In this document: piece by piece, positions 35,746-48,500 of the stretch
How the letters are laid out: every line of letters starts with the position of its first letter
Numbering within the stretch: the stretch's first letter is position 1
Assembly: GCA_009760885.1 (NCBI GenBank)
Contig: CM019708.1
Location: 19,339,189-19,403,188, forward strand
DNA: 64,000 bases
Reading direction: 5' to 3'
Source: Achatina immaculata
Taxonomy: Eukaryota > Mollusca > Gastropoda > Stylommatophora > Achatinidae
Made by a program: the position numbers and the translations under genes
Notes under the pieces: model-generated
Seen by the model: the letters and a program-made list of their open reading frames with translations, nothing else
Database searches by the model: none
What the model was told of the DNA's origin: nothing

Positions 35746-36680
35746 CCATAGAAAACAAGCTTGGCGTGCGCCATTTTACAAGCTGGGTTTAAAATTTGTT
35801 AGATGCATATTCCTCTGGGCCATTTCTTCTTTCTCTCTATTACACTTCAGGGCGCTAGCTCCAAGGAGCCTGTCTTCACGCTGGATTCTCTTTCTTCTTC
35901 GGGTTATTCCAAGCCCGCAAGGATCACTGCTGCAAGTTTCAGTCTTGCCTTCATTCAATGCTTCCCTGGATTTCACTCTCCCACACTGTTCGCTCCAGGT
36001 TCTCTTATTTCATATTCTCTCTGCATCCTCACTTTGATCTTTTCCATTTGACCTCTTATATGAGAGTTTGGTCTGAATTCATTCCATTTTCTCTTCGTGA
36101 GTCACCAGCGTTCATGGTTGAGATATGTACAAACCCTGGCCTGGTTTTGGCTTTCCGGATTCTTTGATGGACCGCAAACCTTTGGTCGTTCTTCTTCTTC
36201 TTCTTCTTCTTCTTCTCTTGTTGGCAAAATGACATTTCAAAGATTTTTTAGTCTTCTCAACTTTCATCAAGTGGAAAGAATGCAGACTACACTAAAACAG
36301 CAGCAAATTCTCTCGAGCTCTTCCAACAGTTCCCACGGCTCGTGACATCCTAAAGTAAAATGTAACAAATTTTATTCCACCTCTGTCTTTCCGAACAAAA
36401 TGGCAGGCAAGTTTATGTCAGAAACACATATCTAAGAAGAAAGAAAATAATAAAGCGTGAAAGCGTATTTAAATCTTTTTTTTTCAACGACAAATGCATT
36501 ATAATAAACTTTGTATGTATACTAATTGAGAAAACTTTTAAACAAAAAAATAACTATTTTGTGAATATTTTCACAATCCTCTAGTTATTCTAATAATCAC
36601 TCTTGATGTATTTGTAACTAAACCTAAATCATAGATCATGAATGATGTAATACGTTTCGCAACTGAACAATAGTCTTGAA
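35746..36680. other. Intergenic, unrecognised
   Basis: Overlapping frames at 35803-36167 (both strands) show no domain. A (TTC)n run at 36190-36215 suggests the end of a retroelement. Confidence 0.3.
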
Positions 36681-36689
36681 TCATCCAGT

Positions 36690-37165
36690 CATTGTGTCAA
36701 AGGATTAACTCGTGAAATGAGTATACAGGAATATTCCAGTCATTGCGTTAAAAGATTAACTCGTGAAATGAGTCTACAGGAATATTCCAGTTATTGTGTT
36801 AAAAGATTAACTCGTGAAATGAGTATACAGGAATATTCCAGTCATTGCGTCAAAAGATTAATTGTGCAATGAGTATACAGGAATATTCCAGTCATTGTGT
36901 TAAAAGATTAACTCGTGAAATGAGTATACATGAATATTCCAGTCATTGTGTCAAAAGATTAATTGTGAAATGAGTATACAGGAATATTCCAGTCATTGTG
37001 TTAAAAGATTAACTCGTGAAATGAGTATACAGGAATATTCCAGTCATTGTGTTAAAAGATCAAATCACGAAATGACTAAACATGAATCTTCCAGCCATGT
37101 TGCCAAAAGTTACCTTACGAAATGAGTAAATATGAATCTTCTAGCCATTATGTCAAACGATTAAC
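36690..37165. repeat. 51-bp minisatellite, about nine copies
   Basis: Unit CAGGAATATTCCAGTCATTG, then TGTTAAAAGATTAACTCGTG, then AAATGAGTATA. The last two units are strongly diverged. Confidence 0.9.
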
Positions 37166-37170
37166 GCATG

Positions 37171-37997
37171 AAATGAATAAAAAATGAATGTAACAGAACA
37201 AAACAAGAACAACCAGAAGTATAACAATGTAACAAGATGGAACAATGAAGGCTGGCCTTTATTTACCCCTCTGATTACCGAACAGAGTCCACCTTCACCG
37301 CTTCAACTCCGCAGAAAGATCACAGATAAGACAAAAAAGGGGGGAACTTTGAAAGAGCATTCCTGGCAGAATATTTCACAACTTCTCCTACAAGTTCTAA
37401 CGATTCTAACAAAGTTATACGATCGATGTCGACTCTCCTTTGGCGACCAATATAAGGAGATTACAGTTAACGTTTTCTGAACTGAAAGCATTGGTTAAAT
37501 AGTTACAAACGATACTGACTATAGTATCATATCTTGCTATGGCAATGCAAGGAAAATATGGAGGCTAGCACTATGCTCTACATACGCTGCAATGCAATGA
37601 AGCATGGCTCTTCATTTGACCAAACGCGCGTGATTTAACTTCTCAGTGACCAATATTAACAATATATGACCGTCTTGTACATATTTACTGTAGTAACGAA
37701 CTTCTGGCAGAATATTCATTATTTATTTTCCTAGAATGGATTTTTCTCTCAGTTAGAACGAAATCTGAATATCTGTTCTCTGCTTTAAAACAAAGATTTT
37801 CTAAAGTGTAACGCAAAGGAGACTACATTATTGCAATGCAAAGAAAAAAAATTGGATGAATCTATATCCGAAGTGAACAGAAAACGATTATTAAAAGTGC
37901 TGTTATTAGTGGCTGAAACATCAACGTTAATAACAAGTGTATAGGTCATTCTTGTGTCATTTTCAACTGTGAATGTCAACTTCACATTATCTTTATT
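37171..37997. other. Intergenic, no feature recognised
   Basis: A 98-codon frame at 37184-37480 lacks motifs and is Asn/Gln/Thr-rich, judged chance. Confidence 0.3.
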
Positions 37998-38466
37998 TCT
38001 TTACTGCTACTACTACTATTATTATTACTATTACTATTACTATTACTACTATTTCTGCTACTACTACTGCTACTACTACTACTGTTGCTGCTGCTACTGC
38101 TACTACTACTAGTACTGCTACTACTATTACTACTACTATTACTACTACTACTACTACTGCTACTACTGCTACTACTACTACTACTGCTGCTAGTACTACT
38201 ACTACTTCTACTACTGCTACTACTGCTACTACTGTTAATACTACCACTGCTACTACTACTACTACTACTACTACTGCTACTACTATTACTACTACCACTG
38301 CTACTACTGCTACTACTATTACTACTACCACTGCTACTACTGCTACTACTACTACTAATGCTAGTACTACTACTACTTCTACTACTGCTACTACTACTAT
38401 TATTGCTAGTACTACCACTGCTACTACTACTACTTCTACTACTGCTACTACTACTATTATTGCTAG

Positions 38467-38521
<55 letters not shown>

Positions 38522-38582
38522 GCTACTACTGTTACTATTGCCACTGCTACTGCTGCTACTACTCCTACTACTACTACTACTT
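37998..38582. repeat. (TAC)n-derived trinucleotide tract, about 585 bp
   Basis: TAC interrupted by TGC, TAT and TAG-type variants. All frames on both strands are open (poly-Thr, -Leu, -Ser, -Val), none credible as protein. Confidence 0.95.
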
Positions 38583-38584
38583 TT

Positions 38585-38890
38585 ACTGTCTCCCTGGAAC
38601 TGGGAGCTGATAGTTTTTGCATCGGATGCGCGGAAAATGTTGAGGCACAGCATTGTGTCGGATTGGGAGTGAGCTATGAGGGCTAATATTCAGTCCCTGA
38701 ATGGAGCTAAAAAAGCAGAGGTCATGTGATACTTCTTTAACAGAGTCCACCACCATAGGTACTATGGCAACCCCTGCCACGTTACCCAGGCTGGACCTAT
38801 TCCTAGGTACGGCATCAGAGAGGTGGAATAGGGTCTTGGTCAGCTATGGTTCGCCAATCCTGACACCAGCATGTTAGCTATGGGTCTCTG
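38585..38890 (+). repeat. Dispersed repeat next to a trinucleotide tract (copy a)
   Basis: Shares with 53325-53625 the landmarks TTATGATGGCTA/CTATGAGGGCTA, TGCTTCTTTAGTAGACTCCA-like text, AGGGTCTTGGT and AGCTATGGGT. Class unknown. Confidence 0.6.
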
Positions 38891-39387
38891 GCTATTAACC
38901 AAGACCCCCCCCCCTCTTTCCTACCCCCCCCCCCTCCCCCAGACCTCCCATCCACAAAATTTTGTTTATTTGTAAAACGTTAGAACATTCAAAATCAAAG
39001 AAAGGGAAATAATTTTGCTTAAGTTCTTTAATGAAGCAACAATAAAGTCGCAACCATTTTGCTCAAATACATAGCTGCAGTATGTATCACTCTATTACCT
39101 GTAATTTAGCTGTCATCATCAGCATTGTATTTCAAAATGTAAACCACTGCATTAAAAGAAACCTATTAAAAGAGAGGATTGTTTTGACATTTTCAACTCC
39201 TCACCTTATACAAGTACTCATGGCCCAGCTTGGTCAGGATATGTGAGTTATTTAGCAAAGTAACATCGGTCCATTTATCAGCGCAAACATTTTCTTGATG
39301 AAACTGCGCGCTGATGAGGAAAGCGAGAAGATATATATTTATATTCCCCCCCCCTCGCCTTATCCATATTTTGCAGTATCTGTGTCG
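38891..39387. other. Upstream of copy 2: poly-C and AT-rich sequence
   Basis: Two C runs at 38906-38940 and a further one at 39346-39354, 34 bases before the TATA box. Confidence 0.4.
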
Positions 39388-39395
39388 TATAAATA
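39388..39395 (+). promoter_or_regulatory. TATA box of copy 2
   Basis: TATAAATA lies 91 bases before the ATG, in the same flanking context as the copy 1 box. Sequence further out differs (poly-C upstream here), which makes the conserved patch stand out. Confidence 0.6.
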
Positions 39396-39478
39396 TACCT
39401 GGACATGGCGTAGTCAACTCAGAACTCAGACCGCCCACAAACGTCAAGATTTCTAAACCGTGGATGTCACCAGGAGAG

Positions 39479-39521
39479 ATGAGGACAGTCGTTCTTCTGT
39501 TGGCTACTTTAGTGACATTGG
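39479..39521 (+). CDS. Copy 2 exon 1: signal peptide
   Basis: ATG at 39479 gives MRTVVLLLATLVTL, then G before GTAATG (phase 1, 43 nt, as in copy 1). An in-frame ATG at 39464 would add MSPGE but has a poor context and is absent in copy 1, so the downstream start is preferred. The donor region is repeated three times just downstream. Confidence 0.82.
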
Positions 39522-42500
39522 GTAATGTAGACATACTACTTTTAGTGACACTGGGTAATGTAGCTATACTACTATAGTGACACTGGGTGATGTAGCTATA
39601 CTTAACAAAGCTCGGACAGTTATAGGAAATGTTATCATCCAGAATCGTCACCGTTATCATTTTTCCTTGCCAGTCGTTATAATTAATGTGTTAATTAAGC
39701 TAACTATCCATATGTAAAATCTATGTATACTTTTACCATTTACATTTTTAAAAAATTCTCTTTACTACTGTCACAGTTATTATAATCATCATGATTAAAA
39801 AGAAAACAAAAAGACTACCATCACAAATTCAGTAATCATATTTTGCCGCGTTAATAGTTTCATTCATAAAGCAGATGTGTAGTATTCTAACATCTTAATT
39901 ACTACAGAAAGATAACTGCAGGGTAACAATCATTACACAAACTTTTACAGTAATATAACGCTACATTAAATCTTTCGTGTTGGCTTATGAGATCTGTGTG
40001 AGATCTGGAGTCTCATGTACTATGATTTTACAAGATGCTTGACCTTCTGTTTCTGACAGTTATCTCAGAGAGATAAAAGAAATACCTGATTGGAATAGTT
40101 TGTAGAAGACAACATCCAGAACGTGGGGAATAGTTTGTAGAAGACTACATCCAGAACGTGGGGAATAATTTGTAGAAGCCAGCATCCAGAACGTAGGGAA
40201 TAGTTTGTAGAAGACTACATCCAGAACGTGGGGAATAGTTTGTAGAAGACTACATCCAGAACGTGGGGAATAGTTTGTAGAAGCCAGCATCCAGAACGTA
40301 GAGAATAGTTTGTAGAAGCCAGCATCCAGAACGTGGGGAATAGTTTGTAGAAGCCAACATCCAGAACGTGGGGAATAGTTTGTAGAAGACTACATCCAGA
40401 ACGTAGGGAATAGTTTGTAGAAGCCAACATCCAGAACGTGGGGAATAGTTTGTAGAAGACTACATCCAGAACGTGGGGAATAGTTTGTAGAAGACTACAT
40501 CCAGAACGTGGGGAATAGTTTGTAGAAGACTACATCCAGAACGTGGGGAATAGTTTGTAGAAGACTACATCCAGAACGTGGGGAATAGTTTGTAGAAGAC
40601 TACATCCAGAACGTGGGGAATAGTTTGTAGAAGCCAACATCCAGAACGTGGGGAATAGTTTGTAGAAGCCAGCATCCAGAACGTGGGGAATAGTTTGTAG
40701 AAGCCAGCATCCAGAACGTGGGGAATAGTTTGTAGAAGACTACATCCAGAACGTGGGGAATAGTTTGTAGAAGACTACATCCAGAACGTGGGGAATAGTT
40801 TGTAGAAGACTACATCCAGAACGTGGGGAATAGTTTGTAGAAGCCAACATCCAGAACGTAGAGAATAGTTTGTAGAAGACTACATCCAGAACGTGGGGAA
40901 TAAGTTTGTAGAAGCCAGCATCCAGAACGTAGGGAATAGTTTGTAGAAGACTACATCCAGAACGTAGAGAATAGTTTGTAGAAGACTACATCCAGAACGT
41001 GGGGAATAGTTTGTAGAAGACTACATCCAGAACGTGGGGAATAGTTTGTAGAAGACTACATCCAGAACGTGGGGAATAGTTTGTAGAAGCCAACATCCAG
41101 AACGTGGGGAATAGTTTGTAGAAGCCAACATCCAGAACGTGGGGAATAGTTTGTAGAAGCCAACATCCAGAACGTGGGGAATAGTTTGTAGAAGCCAGCA
41201 TCCAGAACGTAGGGAATAGTTTGTAGAAGCCAGCATCCAGAACGTGGGGAATAGTTTGTAGAAGCCAACATCCAGAACGTAGGGAATAGTTTGTAGAAGC
41301 CAACATCTAGAACGTGGGGAATAGTTTGTAGAAGACTACATCCAGAACGTGGGGAATAGTTTGTAGAAGACTACATCCAGAACGTGGGGAATAGTTTGTA
41401 GAAGACTACATCCAGAACGTGGGGAATAGTTTGTAGAAGCCAACATCCAGAACGTGGGGAATAGTTTGTAGAAGACTACATCCAGAACGTGGGGAATAGT
41501 TTGTAGAAGACTACATCCAGAACGTGGGGAATAGTTTGTAGAAGACTACATCCAGAACGTGGGGAATAGTTTGTAGAAGACTACATCCAGAACGTGGGGA
41601 ATAGTTTGTAGAAGACTACATCCAGAACGTGGGGAATAGTTTGTAGAAGCCAGCATCCAGAACGTGGGGAATAGTTTGTAGAAGCCAGCATCCAGAACGT
41701 GGGGAATAGTTTGTAGAAGACTACATCCAGAACGTGGGGAATAGTTTGTAGAAGCCAGCATCCAGAACGTAGGGAATAGTTTGTAGAAGACTACATCCAG
41801 AACGTAGAGAATAGTTTGTAGAAGACTACATCCAGAACGTGGGGAATAGTTTGTAGAAGACTACATCCAGAACGCGGGGAATAGTTTGTAGAAGACTACA
41901 TCCAGAACGTGGGGAATAGTTTGTAGAAGCCAACATCCAGAACGTGGGGAATAGTTTGTAGAAGCCAACATCCAGAACGTGGGGAATAGTTTGTAGAAGC
42001 CAACATCCAGAACGTGGGGAATAGTTTGTAGAAGCCAGCATCCAGAACGTAGGGAATAGTTTGTAAAAGCCAGCATCCAGAACGTGGGGAATAGTTTGTA
42101 GAAGCCAACATCCAGAACGTAGGGAATAGTTTGTAGAAGCCAACATCTAGAATGTGGGGAATAGTTTGTAGAAGACTACATCCAGAACGTGGGGAATAGT
42201 TTGTAGAAGACTACATCCAGAACGTGGGGAATAGTTTGTAGAAGACTACATCCAGAACGTGGGGAATAGTTTGTAGAAGCCAACATCCAGAACGTGGGGA
42301 ATAGTTTTAGAAGCCAACATCCAGAACGTGGGGAATAGTTTGTAGAAGCCAGCATCCAGAACGTGGGGAATAGTTTGTAGAAGCCAGCATCCAGAACGTG
42401 GGGAATAGTTTGTAGAAGACTACATCCAGAACGTGGGGAATAGTTTGTAGAAGACTACATCCAGAACGTGGGGAATAGTTTGTAGAAGACTACATCCAGA

Positions 42501-45500
42501 ACGTGGGGAATAGTTTGTAGAAGCCAACATCCAGAACGTAGAGAATAGTTTGTAGAAGACTACATCCAGAACGTGGGGAATAATTTGTAGAAGCCAGCAT
42601 CCAGAACGTAGGGAATAGTTTGTAGAAGACTACATCCAGAACGTAGAGAATAGTTTGTAGAAGACTACATCCAGAACGTGGGGAATAGTTTGTAGAAGAC
42701 TACATCCAGAACGTGGGGAATAGTTTGTAGAAGACTACATCCAGAACGTGGGGAATAGTTTGTAGAAGCCAACATCCAGAACGTGGGGAATAGTTTGTAG
42801 AAGCCAGCATCCAGAACGTGGGGAATAGTTTGTAGAAGCCAACATCCAGAACGTGGGGAATAGTTTGTAGAAGACTACATCCAGAACGTAGAGAATAGTT
42901 TGTAGAAGACTACATCCAGAACATGAGGAATAGTTTGTAGAAGCCAACATCCAGAACGTGAAATTTGAGCAACAGTGTATTCTACCTTTGTAGTGTATTT
43001 CCATCTGTACAAACTGGAGAGTCAAGACAAGAAAGCAATGATGAAAGTGTTGTTAATTATCAGCGTTCAAAAACGTATTTGTTTCAGGTCTAGCCTTCAT
43101 TCACAATCGAAGTAATACCAGATATAATCGAATATGCAAGTTAAAAAAAAGAACCATTACACTTGTTTTACTATAAACTAACATAGATGCAATACAAGAA
43201 AGGACTATTTACCGAAATAATTCATAGCACAGTATTCTTCCAATAACTAGTCATGCATTCGGTTATAACAAAACAAGCTATCAAGTGGAACACAACAGGC
43301 CGAAGAAAAAGGGGCAGACCGCGTGAAACTCTGAAGAGAACATTATTAAGAGAGGCCAAGTCAACAGGCATAAAATCCTTTGATGAGGTTGAAAGACTCG
43401 CCGAAGACAGGAAAAATTGGCGAACTACTTTGCGAGCCCTATGTGACGTCTAACGGCACGGGAAGGATATAAGATATAAGATAACATTCGGTTATAAGCA
43501 GTATATAGGATGATAAAGAATATAAATATAACAAGAAGGTATCAAGTTTTATGATCCGACAAAATACGAGTGCACAAGTCCTTTGCCATGAGGGGTTCCA
43601 AGGCACAGTAATCAGGTCAACGACCCAGATCTGACTGCGTGTATCAGTGTTAGAGAATACTTGCAGAGTAGAAGTCCACAGACTATAGAATGAATGAGTA
43701 ACACAAACAATAATCTTTGAAAGGAAAACGCACGTTCAGTCTTACAAATAAACCACGTGGAATTCAGGTGTGTCGGGCCGAGAGGCGAAGCTATCACATC
43801 CCAGCTGCAGACTACGACACAACACAACTAATGCCCGTTTTGAAGAAGAAGAAGAAGAAAAAAGAACAAGAAGAACAAGAAGAAAGAAGAAGAAGAAGAA
43901 GAAGAAGAAAAAAGAAGAAGTAGAAGAAGAAGAAGAATTACAAACATTTTTAATGGCTGTGGTGAAAAATAAGTATCAGTGTTCTCATAACAGTGGTAGT
44001 AATGGTGGTCCTAATAAAGCACCGTTTGTCATTCCCGTAATCATTACAATTATAGTTTTCTATATCAGTTTATGCGCATTTCCTTCAATACTTTTCCAAC
44101 TACCACAACTTGTGTCTTGAAATTATTGACACTGTTGCCACCAAAAACAAAAAGCCGAAAAGCATCCATATTAAATCTTTGTCATTCTCGCTTTTAAACG
44201 CAATGGACGTCTCTGATTTTCACAGCAAGGGGAGACCTGAAAATCTTCTCTAACAGTTACGCAGAGTCGCTGGACATCATCTGCGAGTTTGAAGAAACAT
44301 CACCCAGCGATCTTGAGCTCATCGTAAGCCTTGCCATTGTCAAGTGAGTTGTTGTACCGCAGGAAAGTCTTGCTTTGTTTTCTTTTCTCGGGCGATATCT
44401 GAGAGATGAAGTGCTTAATGCGCTCGTCTCTTTCGTCTACGATAGTTGTAAATTCATCAGCAAACCAGGTGGAGGTTCCACCGTGAGCTAACTATCGGTT
44501 CCCCCAGTCACTCATGTCACAGTCATTCAGACGTAGATTCCACGGTGAACTAACTATCGGTTCCCCCAGTCACTCATGTCACAGTCATTCAGACGTAGAT
44601 TCCACGGTGAACTAACTATCGGTTCCCCCAGTCACTCATGTCACAGTCATTCAGACGTAGATTCCACGGTGAACTAACTATCGGTTCCCCCAGTCACTCA
44701 TGTCACAGTCATTCAGACGTAGATTCCACGGTGAACTAACTATCGGTTAACTCAGTCACTGACGTATAAGCTTCATAGATTTGTGTCTTGTATATTTAGT
44801 TTGTGGGACAGGATTTTTTTGTCTAACCTGCGTTTTGTATGCTTGGTTTGTGAGACAGGATTTTTAGTCTAATCTGTGTCTTGTATATATTTAGTTTGTG
44901 TGACAGGATTGTTTGTCTAATCTTTGTCTTGTATATATTTAGTTTGTGTGACAGGATTGTTTGTCTAATCTTTATCTTGTATATATTTAGTTTGTATGAC
45001 AGGGTGGATTTTTTGTCTAATCTGTCTTTATATTTTAAGTTTCGCGCTGTGTGACGGGATTTTTTATTGCAGCAAGTGTCTAAGGGCAAATTAAGTGCTG
45101 TTTCCTGCGTGTATCCTGGCCCTAATTTCATCTCTTACAATGCTGGAGCTGCTGAACAACGCTCTCTAAGATATAAATATAAATATGGCTCTTTTAATCA
45201 TTGTAACTTCTATTTGGGTCTGACTTTATTGTTTGTTGTTTGTAATTTTTTTTTGTATCTTACTATTCTCATGTGTTCAAGTTTCTCATACTTTGTCTTT
45301 AGTGTTACTTTTTATGCCGGTTCTTTTACATTTCTAAAGAAATTTATTATCATATTCATACTGAATAAATATACTTTAGCATGCTTCTGAATAGGTAGAT
45401 TCATGCACCCAAATGTAACATGAAAATGAATTAAATTTCCAGGTACGGACAGTCTGTGAATACTTCGGCATCCCTGAACGCTGTCGGTGTCGTCAAGAAT

Positions 45501-48500
45501 AACTTCACAGAAGCTGCAGTATCCGGACATGTGGGTGAGATAACGGTAAGGTAGATGGAGAGTTGCTTCTCTTGTTTCCATGTTCACATATACTTACGGG
45601 TGCAGCTTTTGCATCGCTCTAGAGCTCATTGGTCCCATGGGGCCCACATAGCGATGGGAGCCCAGGGACTCCAAAACAGAAAACAGAATAGTGTAGAATA
45701 GGGCCGAATATAACTTCGCACCATCTTACAAGATTCAAAGGTTCAGAGGTTCAAAATCAGACTCCGGCATCGTAGCATCCAGGACAGCCCCGTATATACT
45801 TTGTCACATGACGTAGCATCCATCCAAGAGCGTGTTTGCTGATAGTTCTCGTCAAGTGTTAGTTGTTTACGATGCGTTGTCCGCCACACAGTTCAGATTT
45901 CCTTCCAGTACCTTCAATTTCCCCCAGCTCCAGCAGTCCCTTCACACTTACATTGTTCTTCAATTCCCGCTCTTAACTTTCCTGCAGTCTTTCCAATACG
46001 GCTTTAGCAATGTCGCTCTTGTCCATTCTGAGTCTGGCATTTATTTTAGCCTGTCCAGCAAGTCTATCTGCCACGTCATTGCCATGTACTCCCACGTGCC
46101 ATGGACAATAAAGCCACGGTAGGCTCTTCAAAGTTAAACAAGTGAACCCGTTCTTTTCGAAGCAGTTTATCCTCAGTCTTACGAAGCATGCTCTGTGAAT
46201 CCGTCACAGTGACGCTATGAACTACACAATGACGCTATGAACTACACAATGAGGCTATGAACTACACAATGACGCTATGAACCACACAATGACGCTATGA
46301 ACTACACAATGAGACTATGAATTACACAGTGACGCTATGAACTACACAATGGACAACTGTCCACTCCATTGTTGCCAGCACGGCCTCATTTACATTCGCG
46401 TGCTTGATGCAGTGACTTCAAATGCTCCAGAACTCTGTGGCGCTGTTCTTCCATTGCGGTAGACAACAAAACCCCGACAGCTTCTGCTGTTCTGAATCAC
46501 TGAGTCGTCCGTATAAATAACAGTGTCGGAAGACCCACTGTGTTGCTGGATCTTACAAAATTCCTTTCAGAGATCGTGCTTATGGGTGCTATAAAAGCTG
46601 CTAAACTACGTCTGACGAACAATTAAATTGTTCCACGCATTTATGATCTTTTTTCCTGTTGACATTTATGTTAAATTTATTTAATTTGTGTTAATAACTC
46701 ATTTAATTAATCAGACACAAATTAAACAAATAACGAAACTGACAGACACATTAGGGAATGAAAAACATTCTTTCCAATAATACGTTTATCAATACTTCAG
46801 GCTCAGTTTACAAAATGTTGTGCAATTATAACGGTTAGTTCCCTTTGACGTTCCCTCAGTTTACGGTGCTCACACAAAGTCTAGTGGCGGTGTAACTCGT
46901 AAATGAGATATTTCTTTATAAACCTAACATTATTTATAGATATTTCCACGCATACAAAAACAACAACACACACACATTTGCGTGACACATCCCACAGAAC
47001 ATTTGTTGATAAATGTTAAATCTCATATAACATTTCTTGATAAATATTAAGAGTTCACATAAATATTGATAAATGTTTGAGCTCACATAAACATTTGTTG
47101 ATAAATATTAGAGCTCACATAAACATTTGTTGATAAATGTTAGAGCTCACATAAACATTTGTTGATAAATGTTAGAACTCACATAAACATTTGTTGATAA
47201 ATGTTAGATCTCACATAAACATTTGTTGATAAATGTTAGAGCTCACATAAACATTTGTTGATAAATGTTAGAACTCACATAAACATTTGTTGATAAATGT
47301 TAGAACTCACATAAACATTATATATTTCACAGTGAACTAGTGATTGGAACTTAAAAATACAAGTAATATTTCACAGCGATAGCCACTTCTAGTGATCTGA
47401 ACTTAAAGATACAAAGTAAAACTAAATTACAGAGCTATCCATGTGTAGTTATCTGAACTTAAAGATACAAAGTAAAACTAAATTACAGAGCTATCCATGT
47501 GTAGTTATCTGAACTTAAAGATACAAGATTATATTGAGTTCATACTTATAGTCTTCGTACGCCTCTGGCTTAATATATGAGAAAACATTTAACATTACTA
47601 TCTTACATTTTACATCCTTCCTGTGCCGTTAAATGTCACATAGGGCTCGCATAGTTGTTTGTCAAGTTTTCCTATTCTCAGCGAGTCTTTAAACTTCATC
47701 AAGGGATGTTATGCCCACTGAACTGTCCTCTCTTAAAAATGTCCTCTTTAGAGTTTCATGCGGTCGACCTCTTTTTCTTCGCCCTGTTGTGCTCAACTTG
47801 ATAGCTCGTTTTAGTATTCACTGGTTGTTTCTTCTCATCACATGCCCTACATATGTCCATCTTCTTTTTCTGATCAGTCATGAGACAGGTTGTTGTTTGC
47901 CCATCTGTCTTATCTCTGTGTTGTTCTTAAATTCTTTCCACTTTACAAAAAAGATTTTCCTGAGGCGTTTGTTTTCAAAAGAGTATAATTTCTTATCTAA
48001 TTCTTTAGTTGATTTCCAGCTTTCGCATTACTATAAACAAGCATTTAAAAAATAACAGGTAGATGCTTGAATGAACGTATAGATGTTCAGGTGTGTAAAT
48101 GAGTGAAACGATTAATGGAATAATAAGTGGTTAGATAAGTGAATGGATGCATGGATGAATGTATGGAATGGGCAAATGAGGTGAAATGATTAATAATTGG
48201 TTAGATACGTGAATAGATGCATGGATGAATGTATGGGTGGATATATGAATGGGTGAGTGTGTTACTGATGGATGGATTGATGAAATGGTGGAGGGCGGAA
48301 CGGGTGGAGGAATGAAAGGATAGATAAAAAAAACATATAGTAAACACACGCACAGTTAAACAAACATACAGTATACAAACGCATACTTACATGCACATCC
48401 CTCTAGACTTTCTTAATTCTGTTCTCAATAAGACACTGTTCAATTGTTTCGTATTATGTTCTGAAATCAGATTTAGATCCTGTGTTCACTACAACACCAG

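Noticed and set aside
35341..36037. Open frames of 130-202 codons with a repeated MDISPSLQSPWIF
   Set aside because: A 29-bp minisatellite read in three frames; intergenic position and no domain.
37973..38686. Long Thr-, Leu-, Ser- and Val-rich frames on both strands (up to 237 codons)
   Set aside because: All result from the trinucleotide tract lacking stop codons.
39464..39478. Upstream in-frame ATG of copy 2
   Set aside because: Poor context and not present in copy 1; the shared downstream ATG is preferred, though the longer form cannot be excluded.
40060..43025. Minus-strand open frames of 71-106 codons
   Set aside because: They read a 35-bp repeat in rotating frames (three units per 35 codons). 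No conserved protein is needed to explain them.
46846..46905. Candidate relic of copy 2 exon 4 after CCCTCAG
   Set aside because: Only a vague likeness, TAA after eleven codons, and no Y-x-C codons follow.
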